Assembly (NCBI RefSeq): GCF_900626075.1
Contig: NZ_UYZY01000005.1
Coordinates: 186,001-250,000 of the forward strand
Direction: 5' to 3'
Source of the DNA: Clostridium transplantifaecale
Lineage (GTDB): Bacteria; Bacillota; Clostridia; Lachnospirales; Lachnospiraceae
Length of the DNA stretch: 64,000 nt
The stretch's first letter is position 1. Every line of letters starts with the position of its first letter. Of this stretch, positions 33,816 through 42,615 are shown piece by piece. The position numbers and the translations under genes were made by a program. The notes below the pieces were generated by a model. The model did no database searches. It saw only the letters and a list, made by a program, of their open reading frames with translations, and was not told the DNA's origin.

Positions 33816-34334
33816 ATGAATATTTTAATCTTAAACGGCAGTCCGCGGGCGAACGGAAGCACAGCTGCCATGACTCAGGCATTTGCAGAGGGTGCAAGAG
33901 AAGCAGGCCATGAAGTAACGGTCATTCCGGTGGGAAGGAAGAAAATTGCGGGCTGTCTGGGATGTGAGTATTGTCATACAAAAGGAAACGGCAGATGTAT
34001 CCAGAAGGATGATGAGGAAGAGGTATACGAAGCGCTGGAACAGGCCGAGATGCTGGTGCTGGCCTCGCCTGTTTATTACTATACCCTGTCCGCACAGCTC
34101 CAGGCGGCCATTCACCGTACCTATGCGGTGAAAATCCCTAAACGTATCAGGCAGACGGCCCTTCTTTTAAGCTCCGGTTCTCCCGGAGTTTATGAACCGG
34201 CCATCAAACAGTACCAGTTCTCAATTGTAGATTATTATGAAGTAAAAGACATGGGCATTATGACGGTCAATGAGGAGGATAAGCGGGTGGAAGATAACCT
34301 GGAGGCCATACGTGAGTTCGGAAGAAGTATGTAG
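33816..34334 (+). CDS. NAD(P)H-dependent FMN reductase, Fe-S flavoprotein (Isf) type
   Basis: A 172-residue flavodoxin-fold protein; the start at 33816 follows GGGGAGG. LNGSPRANGST is the FMN phosphate loop. Cysteines in GCLGCEYCHTKGNGRC have C-x2-C-x2-C-x7-C spacing, within the range of iron-sulfur flavoproteins. LASPVYYYTLSAQLQAAIHR is the second flavin loop. It lies between the two-component genes and a DUF362 lipoprotein gene 16 bp downstream, likely co-transcribed with the latter. Electron partner unknown. Confidence 0.88.
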   Translation: MNILILNGSPRANGSTAAMTQAFAEGAREAGHEVTVIPVGRKKIAGCLGCEYCHTKGNGRCIQKDDEEEVYEALEQAEMLVLASPVYYYTLSAQLQAAIHRTYAVKIPKRIRQTALLLSSGSPGVYEPAIKQYQFSIVDYYEVKDMGIMTVNEEDKRVEDNLEAIREFGRSM

Positions 34335-34349
34335 AGGAGGACGAAAAAC

Positions 34350-35417
34350 ATGAAGAAACGCTATTTGGCAGCGGCAGCTATCCTGCTTTGTATGCTGACC
34401 GGCTGCAGCAGAAGTACAGGGGATTTGACAGATACAGCGGCAGCAGATAAACATGTGACGAATCCTGTCCAGGCCATGCCGGCCGCCGCGGTTCCATCAG
34501 CCGGTTCAGGAGCGGAAAATCAAGATGGTAAAAAAGAAGGAAAACCGGCCGTCTACATGACAAACGATATCAGTCCGGAGGGAATGAGAAAGGTTTATGA
34601 TGTCTTGGGCAGAAGCCTGACCGGTAAGGTGGCAGTGAAACTGAGCACCGGTGAGGCGGGCGGGAGTTACTACCTGTCACCGGATTTGATAAAAGAGCTG
34701 GTTCAATCGGTAGATGGAACCATTGTGGAGTGTAATACCGCTTACGGCGGTTCCCGTTCCAGTACGGCTATGCACCGGCAGGTAGCCGAAGATCATGGGT
34801 TTACGGCCATAGCAGAGGTCGATATCATGGATGAAAACGGCTCGATGAGCATACCGGTGACCGGAGGAAAGAATCTGAGCGAGGACCTGGTGGGCGAAAA
34901 CCTGAAGAATTATGATTCCATGATGGTGTTATCTCATTTTAAGGGACATTCTATGGGCGGATTTGGCGGCGCAATCAAGAATATTTCCATCGGAGTTGGA
35001 TCAGCCGACGGCAAACGGCTGATTCATAGCGGTGGAAAAAGCCGGAGTTCCTGGGGCGGCGGGACGCAGGATGAGTTTCTGGAATCCATGGCGGAGGCGG
35101 CCAGCGCAGTGATTGACTACATGGGTGAGGAGAACATGCTGTATATCAGTGTAATGAATAACCTGTCCGTGGATTGTGACTGCGATAGCAATCCGGCAAA
35201 ACCGGATATGCATGACATCGGGATTCTGGCGTCCCTTGATCCGGTTGCCCTGGACCAGGCATGTGTGGATCTGGTTTATGCGGCGCCGGACGGGGCTTCA
35301 TTAATCCAGAGGATTGAATCCAGGAATGGAATCCATACACTGGAACATGCGGAGGGAATTGGCGCGGGCAGCCGCAGCTATGAATTGGTATCCGTAGATG
35401 TACCGGTTTCGCAGTGA
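34350..35417 (+). CDS. DUF362 lipoprotein
   Basis: A 355-residue exported DUF362 protein: AGAGGAGG ribosome site, lipobox MLTGC, linker to about residue 60, then the domain (VYMTNDISPEG, TGKVAVKLSTGE, LSHFKGHSMGGFGGAIKNIS, SVDCDCDSNPAKPDMHD, DPVALDQACVDLVY). The Cys/Asp-rich DCDCDSNP segment could hold a metal. Function unknown. Its C-terminal 200 residues match the truncated copy at 498-1100. Here it follows an iron-sulfur-type flavoprotein and precedes a flavodoxin-like lipoprotein, suggesting an electron-transfer setting at the membrane. Confidence 0.88.
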   Translation: MKKRYLAAAAILLCMLTGCSRSTGDLTDTAAADKHVTNPVQAMPAAAVPSAGSGAENQDGKKEGKPAVYMTNDISPEGMRKVYDVLGRSLTGKVAVKLSTGEAGGSYYLSPDLIKELVQSVDGTIVECNTAYGGSRSSTAMHRQVAEDHGFTAIAEVDIMDENGSMSIPVTGGKNLSEDLVGENLKNYDSMMVLSHFKGHSMGGFGGAIKNISIGVGSADGKRLIHSGGKSRSSWGGGTQDEFLESMAEAASAVIDYMGEENMLYISVMNNLSVDCDCDSNPAKPDMHDIGILASLDPVALDQACVDLVYAAPDGASLIQRIESRNGIHTLEHAEGIGAGSRSYELVSVDVPVSQ

Positions 35418-35465
35418 AATGGGTCTGGAAAGATTAAAAGAAATATATTTGAGCGAGGTGATTTA

Positions 35466-36008
35466 ATGAAAAAAATAAACTTGGCAGCGTTGATTCTTAT
35501 TATGGGAATTACACTTACAGCATGCCAAAGCACCATGAGACCGAATAAATCCAGTGTGATTACAGGAGAAACAGCGGCCGTGGAAAATCAGTTAAGTAAC
35601 GGAATCTTAATTGCATCCGTGTCGGATACTGATACAGAGGGCGGCGTTTCCTCCTATGATATAGGGGCAGCTGCCAATAGGATAGAAGAGGTTACCGGCG
35701 GAATGATGGTTGATATGGACAGTCCGGCTCCTCTGCCCGAGGATTTTGGCACAATTTTTCTTGATGTATCCGGATCTTCCGAGCTTTCGGAACCATTGCG
35801 TGTATTTATGGAAAATAATGATTTCAGTGGAAAAACAATCATTCCTTTTGGTATGATAAGTGAATCTGACTTTGAGACGGCTCTGGCAACCCTTTATGAA
35901 CTAAATCCTGATTCTGAGTTTTTAGATGGACTTTCCATCAGCAAGAATTCTGCAGATATGCAGTCAGAGGTAAATGAATGGTTGAGTGGACTGGGATTTC
36001 ATGATTAA
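35466..36008 (+). CDS. Divergent flavodoxin-like lipoprotein
   Basis: A 180-residue lipoprotein (GAGGTGATTT ribosome site, lipobox LTAC). The order of strands and the segment FMENNDFSGKTIIPFGM follow the flavodoxin lipoproteins at 5074 and 11142, but the phosphate loop (normally S-x-T-G-N-T) reads SVSDTDTEGG and the aromatic GYPxWW loop is replaced by DVSGSSEL. It probably cannot bind FMN in the usual way and may be a degenerate or re-purposed family member. It ends the DUF362 transcription unit. Confidence 0.7.
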   Translation: MKKINLAALILIMGITLTACQSTMRPNKSSVITGETAAVENQLSNGILIASVSDTDTEGGVSSYDIGAAANRIEEVTGGMMVDMDSPAPLPEDFGTIFLDVSGSSELSEPLRVFMENNDFSGKTIIPFGMISESDFETALATLYELNPDSEFLDGLSISKNSADMQSEVNEWLSGLGFHD

Positions 36009-36034
36009 CTGGACTGATTTTGATTTTCTATAAT

Positions 36035-36070
36035 TTAGTAAAAGTTTATCTTTTCGTTAGGTGGACGTTA
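36035..36070 (+). promoter_or_regulatory. OmpR-type direct repeats, site D (probably no active promoter)
   Basis: TTA at 36035, 36046, 36057 and 36068, all 11 bp apart, but at the expected -10 position (36082) only TTCCGG is found. No gene follows on this strand. The rest of the spacer to 36425 holds a hairpin (36353-36404) and no convincing ORF. It may be a promoter whose gene and -10 were lost. Confidence 0.55.
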
Positions 36071-36352
36071 TATCATAACCTTTCCGGTCAGTGCATATTC
36101 CCTTCCGTATCAGTCACTTACTAAAATTAACGGCTGGAATTAAATTTGGAGAAATACATTTTCAGATATGGTTTCAGGTACTGACAGATCGGAAATATAT
36201 TTATGCAGTAAGATTTTTATTACCAGTCACCATGGTATCGGCCTGATACAGGACTGGAATTTTCCATGCCCGTGGCGCCAGTAATAAAATCTGCACTGTT
36301 AGATGAAAAACTTGTGTTAATCACTGCCGAGAGCAATATAATCCGTTTTGTT

Positions 36353-36404
36353 CCGCCTTCATGCTATCAAGCAGTAATTTATCAGCGTGACAGCATGAAG
36401 GCGG
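36353..36404. terminator. Long hairpin downstream of lysR
   Basis: CCGCCTTCATGCTATCA pairs with TGACAGCATGAAGGCGG (16 of 17) around an 18-nt loop, with TTTTG on either side. Its position 20 bp past the stop of the minus-strand lysR gene suits a terminator for that gene. Confidence 0.55.
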
Positions 36405-36425
36405 TTTTGCAGTTCCCGTATCATA

Positions 36426-37316
36426 TCAGACGGCAGGGCTGCCAAATGACTGTTGGACTTTACTCAAGAATCGTTCGGCTGCTCCGGAAAAAAGCTGGTA
36501 CTTTTTCCACACCATATTCAAATGGGCCTCCATACGCGGCTCCAGCGGACGGAAGCAGAGACGGCTGTTTTCCGAAGTGTTTACCAGTTTGTCGAGGCAC
36601 AGGGCATAGCCCATACCTTCGTCCACCATGAGAGAGGCATTGTAGACCAGGTTATAGGTAGCCACGATGTTCAGTTTCTCATAATCAGTTCCCAGCCAGC
36701 CGGAAAATGCATTGCCGGTCAGAGTCTGGCGGGAGGTGATGATAGGGATCTCCCTAAGATCCTTTGAACGGATCGAAGCGCGGGAGGCCAGGGGACAGTC
36801 TTTGGGCATCAGCAGTCCCCAGGTATCAGTGGCGGGAAGTCTGATGTAGTCATATTTTTTCATATCGGCCGGTTCTATGAGGATTCCAAAGTCCAGCAGT
36901 CCCTTATCCAGCCGTTCTGTCACATCATCCGCATTGCCGCTGAATAAATGATAGCGGATCTGGGGACAGGATTTCTGAAGATCCGTGGCAATCCTGGCGA
37001 TATAACGCATGGCGTCCGTTTCCCCGCCTCCGATATAGATATCCCCGCCTACGGCTTCGTCGGGAGCCATCAGTTCGGCCTCTGTCTTGTCCACCAGGTC
37101 CAGAATCTCGGTTGCCCGCTTGCGAAGCAGCATTCCTTCCTCTGTGAGGGTGATCCTGCGGTTACCGCGTATTAACAGCTTCTTGCCAATCTCCTCCTCC
37201 AAATCCATCAGCTGTCTGGACAGCGTGGGCTGCGTCATGTGAAGGGACTCTGCCGCTCCGGATATGCTTTCTTCCCTGGTTACTGCCAGGAAATACCGTA
37301 AAACTCGAATGTCCAA
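36426..37316 (-). CDS. LysR-family transcriptional regulator, candidate master of the AATATArGyATTTG promoters
   Basis: A 296-residue LysR regulator: helix-turn-helix ESISGAAESLHMTQPTLSRQ (about residues 16-35), LEEEIGKKLLIRGNR, then an effector domain resembling CynR/CysB-type proteins (GDIYIGGGETDAMR). It is only distantly related to the other two LysR proteins. AAGGAGGAAT precedes its start. It is divergent from the MATE gene at 37479; the 162-bp spacer contains one of seven copies of a conserved promoter/operator motif, the arrangement expected when a LysR protein controls itself and its neighbour. The link to the other six copies is inference. Confidence 0.9.
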   Translation of the reverse strand: MDIRVLRYFLAVTREESISGAAESLHMTQPTLSRQLMDLEEEIGKKLLIRGNRRITLTEEGMLLRKRATEILDLVDKTEAELMAPDEAVGGDIYIGGGETDAMRYIARIATDLQKSCPQIRYHLFSGNADDVTERLDKGLLDFGILIEPADMKKYDYIRLPATDTWGLLMPKDCPLASRASIRSKDLREIPIITSRQTLTGNAFSGWLGTDYEKLNIVATYNLVYNASLMVDEGMGYALCLDKLVNTSENSRLCFRPLEPRMEAHLNMVWKKYQLFSGAAERFLSKVQQSFGSPAV

Positions 37317-37402
37317 TCTGATTCCTCCTTCATTATGTGAGCTGTTATTAAAACGTCTATATCAATTATAGTTTGTAAAGCTATGCCTGTCAAGTATGGC
37401 GA

Positions 37403-37449
37403 ATTATTTAATATAAGTATTTGATATGAGCGTATTTTGGTATTAGAAT
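37403..37449 (+). promoter_or_regulatory. LysR-type promoter motif, copy D (lysR-MATE spacer)
   Basis: TTTAATATAAGTATTTG overlapping TTGATA (37421-37426), 17-bp spacer, TAGAAT (37444-37449). It sits between the divergent lysR and MATE genes, tying the motif family to this regulator. Confidence 0.8.
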
Positions 37450-37478
37450 AAAGATATCAAAGATAAGAGGTGCATGAA

Positions 37479-38885
37479 ATGGAAAAAGCAGTTAAGGCTG
37501 ATTGCAGGAATATGGAAGAAAAAAAGAAAAAGGAAGGCGGGAACGAAAGCCTGATGGGCACCCTGCCGATTCCCCTTTTAATTATCAAGACATCGATTCC
37601 GCTGATTATATCCTTGTTGGTAAACAATCTTTATAATCTGGTAGACAGTATCTTCGTTTCCCGGGTAAACGAAGATGCGCTGACCGGAATTTCGCTGGCG
37701 GCGCCTCTCCAGATGATTATGATTTCTCTGGGCTGCGGCCTGGCCGTGGGGCTGAATGCCCTGGTCTCAAAGGCCATGGGGGAGAAGAAGCAGGATGAGG
37801 TGAAAAAGGCCGCGTCAGCGGCAATCGTAATGGCATTTGGTGCGTACCTGATTAACGCGGTTGTCTGCTTATTGATTGCGGTTCCATATTTCAGATGGCA
37901 GGCAGGAGGGAATGAAGCCATTGCCCGGTACGGAATTGCCTATATCCGGATTTGTATGCTTTTTTCCTTCGGACAGATGATTCAGTGGGTATTTGACCGG
38001 TTACTCATTGCAACGGGAAAGTCAACACTTTTCCTTGCCACATTGGGAACCGCCTCCCTTGTAAACCTGATTTTAGACCCGATTCTGATTTTTGGTTATT
38101 TTGGTCTGCCGGCCATGGGAACCGCGGGGGCGGCCATAGCAACCGTAACCGGACAGCTTGCGGGAGGGCTTTTGGGGATTTATCTGAATATAAAGAGGAA
38201 CAAAGAGATTCCGATTCATTTTACAATCCATATTTCGAAGAAGCATGTAGTGAATATCCTGAAGGTCGGTATTCCAACCGCAATCATGCAGGGAATTATG
38301 TCGGTCATGGGGATTTTCATTAATACGATTCTGTACCAGTTTTCATCAACCGTTGTAGCGATTTACGGGATCCTTTTAAAAGTGCAGAATATAGCGCAGA
38401 TCTGTGTACAGGGAATGAATAACAGCCTGATTCCGATTATCGCGTACAATTATGGGGCGAAAAAAGAAAAGCGGATTCATGAAACCATCCGGTGTGCATT
38501 TATTTATGCGGTGATTATTATGGCAGTGGTTTTAGTTATCCTGGAACTGATTCCCGACAAAATCCTGCTGCTGTTTGACGCGTCGGAACAGATGCTGCAG
38601 TTTGGTATACCGGCAGTCAGAATCATGTCACTCAGCTTCTTTGTATCCAGCATCGGAATTATTTTTGCAGCAATCTTTCAGGGGTTTGGGAACGGGAATT
38701 ACAGTATGTATCTTGCATTTATGCGTCAGGTGATTTTGCTGATACCAATTCTGCTGGCAGGTGCATTTATGAATAACCTGACGGTGATCTGGTTTGGATT
38801 TGTGATAGCGGAAGCGCTGGCAATCCCGTTTGGGCTGCTGTTATACAGGAAAATCAAAAAGACAGTATTTGTGACTGCGGGATAG
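37479..38885 (+). CDS. MATE-family efflux transporter (second)
   Basis: About 468 residues with twelve predicted membrane helices in two halves; family motifs include NLYNLVDSIFVSR, GTAGAAIATVTGQ and AIFQGFGNGNYS. The start at 37479 follows AGAGGTG; a GTG at 37470 overlaps that site. It resembles the DinF/MepA branch more than the MATE at 13624. Drug or metabolite export driven by an ion gradient. Expression should depend on the LysR-type promoter copy D immediately upstream. Confidence 0.92.
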   Translation: MEKAVKADCRNMEEKKKKEGGNESLMGTLPIPLLIIKTSIPLIISLLVNNLYNLVDSIFVSRVNEDALTGISLAAPLQMIMISLGCGLAVGLNALVSKAMGEKKQDEVKKAASAAIVMAFGAYLINAVVCLLIAVPYFRWQAGGNEAIARYGIAYIRICMLFSFGQMIQWVFDRLLIATGKSTLFLATLGTASLVNLILDPILIFGYFGLPAMGTAGAAIATVTGQLAGGLLGIYLNIKRNKEIPIHFTIHISKKHVVNILKVGIPTAIMQGIMSVMGIFINTILYQFSSTVVAIYGILLKVQNIAQICVQGMNNSLIPIIAYNYGAKKEKRIHETIRCAFIYAVIIMAVVLVILELIPDKILLLFDASEQMLQFGIPAVRIMSLSFFVSSIGIIFAAIFQGFGNGNYSMYLAFMRQVILLIPILLAGAFMNNLTVIWFGFVIAEALAIPFGLLLYRKIKKTVFVTAG

Positions 38886-38998
38886 GCCGGACACTGCGGG
38901 ATAAGACGGACAATTATATGCGGGGAGTGCGGGCGGAATAAGAAGATTTCGATATGAAAACATAGAAATAATATAAATGTGGAGAGAGGGATGGAAAC

Positions 38999-40936
38999 AT
39001 GGCAAGCAAATATGATGGATTGGCAAGGATTATTATCCAAAATGTAGGAGGGAAGGAGAATATCATCAGCCTGGCCCACTGTGCAACCAGGCTGCGCTTC
39101 AACTTAAAAGATGAAGCAAAGACCAACACGGACATTTTAAAGGAAACGGAAGGGATTGTTACGGTAATCCAAAGCGGCGGGCAGTACATGGTGGTAATCG
39201 GCAATCATGTGCCGGATGTCTATGATGCGGTGGTCGCCCGCGGCCATCTGGAAACAAAATCAGACAGCGGGGACGAGGAGACAGAGCCGGCGGATAAAAA
39301 GAAACAGAAGCCCCTGGACGCATTTATCAGTATCGTCACAGGCGTATTCAGCCCGGTGCTGGGAGTTTTAAGCGCCTGCGGTATCTTAAAAGGAGTCCTG
39401 GCCCTCTTTGTTGCAATCGGTGTCCTGGAAAGTACAGGCAGCACCTATACGTTCCTCTTTGCCCTGTCGGATTCCCTGTTCTTTTATTTCCCCATCATAC
39501 TGGGGTATACGGCTGCAAAGCGGTTTGGTATCTCGGAATTTGAAGGTCTGGTGATCGGCGCCACCATGGTTTATCCGAACTTGCTCAGTTCCAGTACCCT
39601 GGATCTCTCTTCCATCTTTGGTATTCCGGTTATCATGCCGGCGGCCGGGGACTATTCCAGCAGCGTCATTCCTGTAATCTGCGCCATCGCGTTTGCAGGC
39701 TGGTTTGAGAAGCGGTATAAGAAATGGATTCCCGATACCGTAAAAATGTTTGCGCTTCCTCTGATTACATGCCTGGTTACCGTATGTGCAACCTTCTGGG
39801 TGATTGGGCCGGTAGCATCCACTGCTTCCGATTTACTCGGCGCAGGCTTCACTGCAATTTATCAGTTCAGTCCTGTTTTAATGGGAACGGTAATAGGCGG
39901 TCTGTGGCAGGTTCTGGTTATGTTTGGCCTCCACTGGGCGATTACGCCTATGATGATTAACAATATACAGACCATTGGATTTGATACGGTTATGGTAGGG
40001 ATGTTTGGCGCATCGTTTGCACAGTTAGGAGCAGTCATCGCCATCTATTTTAAAACGAAAAATAAGCGTTTAAAGGCATTGTGTGTTCCTGCCATCGTAT
40101 CAGGTGTGGCAGGCGTTACGGAGCCGGCCATCTATGGTATTACCCTTCCCAAGAAAAAACCATTTGCCATCACATGCTTCGTGGGAGCTGTCACCGGCGG
40201 TTTTCTGACGGCGGTTGGTGCAAAGTATTTTGTGGTCCCGGGTATGGGGGTATTCGGATATACCGCATTTGTAAATGCCGCTGCCAGGGATTTTTCCGGA
40301 ATGATATGGGCGGGTGTGGTGTCGGTCATTGCGCTTGCGGCAGGTATTGTCCTGGTGTATCTGACCTATAAGGATGAAGAACCAAAGAAAAAAGAAATAC
40401 CCTTTGCTGACCCCTTTGCTGAAGCAGATGGAAATAAGACGGAAGCGGCAACTGCTAAGGAGGAAGCAGCCGTTACAGAACAGAACGAAATAATCATAAG
40501 CGCACCGTTGACAGGAACGGTAATTCCTTTAAGTGAAGTAAAAGATGAAGCATTTTCTTCCGGAGTCTTGGGACAGGGAGCCGCAATTATCCCGGAGGAA
40601 GGGAAACTGTATGCGCCGGTCGACGGTGTCATAGCCGCGTTCTTCCCAACCGGCCATGCCATTGGAATCCAGACCGCGGATGAGGTAGAACTTTTAATCC
40701 ACGTAGGAATGGATACCGTCAGTTTAAATGGAAAAGGATTTGAGAAAAAGGTCAATCAGGGGGATTCTGTAAAAAAAGGGGATCTGCTTCTGGAGTTTGA
40801 TTTACAGGCGATTGCAGATGCCGGACTGTCAGCAGTCACTCCGGTTCTGGTTACCAACCCGGCCGGGCGGTCTGATTTGAAACAGACCGAGGCGAAAACG
40901 GTCAAGCCGGGAGAGCCATTCTTAATCATCCAGTAA
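38999..40936 (+). CDS. PTS beta-glucoside transporter subunit IIBCA
   Basis: A 645-residue fused permease-kinase. EIIB domain first (phospho-Cys in LAHCATRLRF, about residue 28), then EIIC with about ten helices (residues 100-455; GVTEPAIYGITLP is the sugar-site motif), then EIIA (from about 500; LIHVGMDTVSLNGKGF with phospho-His). It imports and phosphorylates beta-glucosides such as cellobiose, salicin or arbutin. No LicT/BglG antiterminator gene or RNA antiterminator hairpin was seen next to it. The two GH1 genes downstream would cleave the phosphorylated sugar. A MITE separates it from them. Confidence 0.95.
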   Translation: MASKYDGLARIIIQNVGGKENIISLAHCATRLRFNLKDEAKTNTDILKETEGIVTVIQSGGQYMVVIGNHVPDVYDAVVARGHLETKSDSGDEETEPADKKKQKPLDAFISIVTGVFSPVLGVLSACGILKGVLALFVAIGVLESTGSTYTFLFALSDSLFFYFPIILGYTAAKRFGISEFEGLVIGATMVYPNLLSSSTLDLSSIFGIPVIMPAAGDYSSSVIPVICAIAFAGWFEKRYKKWIPDTVKMFALPLITCLVTVCATFWVIGPVASTASDLLGAGFTAIYQFSPVLMGTVIGGLWQVLVMFGLHWAITPMMINNIQTIGFDTVMVGMFGASFAQLGAVIAIYFKTKNKRLKALCVPAIVSGVAGVTEPAIYGITLPKKKPFAITCFVGAVTGGFLTAVGAKYFVVPGMGVFGYTAFVNAAARDFSGMIWAGVVSVIALAAGIVLVYLTYKDEEPKKKEIPFADPFAEADGNKTEAATAKEEAAVTEQNEIIISAPLTGTVIPLSEVKDEAFSSGVLGQGAAIIPEEGKLYAPVDGVIAAFFPTGHAIGIQTADEVELLIHVGMDTVSLNGKGFEKKVNQGDSVKKGDLLLEFDLQAIADAGLSAVTPVLVTNPAGRSDLKQTEAKTVKPGEPFLIIQ

Positions 40937-40971
40937 AGATATACATATGAGATGCAGATAAAACCAGAAAT

Positions 40972-41124
40972 GTAACTGTTCAGGTCGGCTCATCTTCTTG
41001 ACCGAAAAAGCCGGTCAAGAAGCATCGGATGTCCATCCGATGTGAAAAATAGTGCAAAAACAGTCTTATAAGCAAGCTTAACACCTGCTTTTGCACTGTT
41101 TTTCCCGCCGTCCTGAACTGTTAC
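40972..41124 (-). mobile_element. MITE, copy 4 (153 bp)
   Basis: Inverted relative to copies 2 and 3: begins GTAACTGTTCAGGTCGGC, ends ..TCCTGAACTGTTAC. Perfect 8-bp duplication CCAGAAAT (40964-40971, 41125-41132). It lies between the PTS gene and the first GH1 gene, where its strong hairpins could lower expression of the downstream genes. Confidence 0.9.
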
Positions 41125-41152
41125 CCAGAAATAATGGAGGAATGGAATTACG

Positions 41153-42592
41153 ATGAAAACATTCAGAAATGATTTTTTATGGGGCGGGGCCACTGCCGCC
41201 AATCAGTTTGAAGGAGCCTGGGATGCTGACGGAAAAGGGCCGTCCACCTCTGATATGTGTACCAATGGTTCCCCGGAACACCCAAAGCGAATTACCAGAC
41301 AGTGGGAGGAGGGAGCGTTTTACCCCAGCAGGGAAGCTTCAGACTTTTACCATCACTATGAAGAAGATATTGCACTGATGGCAGAGATGGGATATAAGAC
41401 CTTCCGCTTCTCCATTGCCTGGACCAGGATTTTCCCTACCGGTATGGAAAATACGCCAAATGAAGCCGGGCTGGCCTTTTATGACAGGGTACTGGATGCG
41501 TGCAGGAAGCATGGAATTGAGCCGTTAGTCACCATCTCCCATTACGAGATGCCTTATGCCCTGGTAGAGAAGTGCAATGGCTGGGAGGGCAGAGAATGCA
41601 TCGGATATTTTATGAATTACTGCCGGACCATCTTTGAACGGTACCAGGGAAAGGTAACATACTGGCTGACGTTTAATGAGATCAACGCGGGGGCCATGCC
41701 TATGGGAAATGTCATGTCTTTGGGAACCGTAAAGGGCTATACCGGCACCATTCTGGATTTTCCGGATAATCCCAGGGTGAGGTTCCAGGCGCTGCACCAC
41801 CAGTTTGTGGCAAGCGCTAAGGCCGTGAAGCTGGCCCATGATAAATACCCGCAGTTTCAGATGGGAAATATGATCTGTTTTATTACCAAGTACCCCCTGA
41901 CCTGCAAACCGGGTGATATTTTAAAGGCACAGCAGGAAATGCAGATGATGAACTGGTTCTGTTCCGATGTCCAGGTAAGAGGGGAATACCCCTACTATGC
42001 AGGAAGGTATTTTGAGGAAAACGGAATAGAAATCCGCATGGAGGAGGGGGACACAGAGCTTTTAAAGGAAGGATGTGTGGACTTTTACACCTTCAGCTAT
42101 TACATGAGCAACTGCTCCTCCGATGAGCCGGGGGCGGAAATCGGACACGGGAACCTGACAACCGGACTAAAGAATCCCTATTTAAAGGCCAGCGCCTGGG
42201 ACTGGCAGATTGATCCCCAGGGGCTGCGCTACACACTGAATGAGATTTATTCCCGTTACCAGATTCCCATGATGGTGGTGGAAAACGGCCTGGGCGCCCG
42301 GGACGCGGTGGAAGAGGATGGCTCTATTAACGATACCTACCGGATTGACTACCTCCGTCAGCATATTGAAGAGATGAAGGAAGCGGTAAAAGACGGTGTT
42401 GACTTAATGGGATATACGCCATGGGGCTGTATTGATCTGGTGAGTGCCTCCACCGGAGAGATGGGAAAGCGGTATGGAATGATCTATGTTGACAAACAGG
42501 ATGATGGAACCGGAACGCTGGAACGGAAAAGGAAGAAATCATTTGAATGGTATAAACGGGTGATTGCCAGTAATGGCGAGGAACTTGATTGA
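41153..42592 (+). CDS. 6-phospho-beta-glucosidase, GH1 (first)
   Basis: A 479-residue family 1 glycoside hydrolase. FLWGGATAANQFEGAW opens the barrel, the acid/base Glu is in WLTFNEINAG (about residue 178) and the nucleophile Glu in MVVENGLGARD (about 377). Phosphate-binding Ser/Lys-type residues are expected around SASTGEMGKRYGMIYVD near the C-terminus, which is typical for 6-phospho enzymes. It hydrolyses the phosphorylated disaccharide delivered by the PTS upstream. GGAGG precedes the ATG. Confidence 0.94.
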   Translation: MKTFRNDFLWGGATAANQFEGAWDADGKGPSTSDMCTNGSPEHPKRITRQWEEGAFYPSREASDFYHHYEEDIALMAEMGYKTFRFSIAWTRIFPTGMENTPNEAGLAFYDRVLDACRKHGIEPLVTISHYEMPYALVEKCNGWEGRECIGYFMNYCRTIFERYQGKVTYWLTFNEINAGAMPMGNVMSLGTVKGYTGTILDFPDNPRVRFQALHHQFVASAKAVKLAHDKYPQFQMGNMICFITKYPLTCKPGDILKAQQEMQMMNWFCSDVQVRGEYPYYAGRYFEENGIEIRMEEGDTELLKEGCVDFYTFSYYMSNCSSDEPGAEIGHGNLTTGLKNPYLKASAWDWQIDPQGLRYTLNEIYSRYQIPMMVVENGLGARDAVEEDGSINDTYRIDYLRQHIEEMKEAVKDGVDLMGYTPWGCIDLVSASTGEMGKRYGMIYVDKQDDGTGTLERKRKKSFEWYKRVIASNGEELD

Positions 42593-42615
42593 AAGTAAAA
42601 GAAGGAGGAAGCAGA

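Noticed and set aside
36266..36631. 121-codon plus-strand frame downstream of site D
   Set aside because: It runs through a hairpin into the antisense of the lysR gene, and has no ribosome site.
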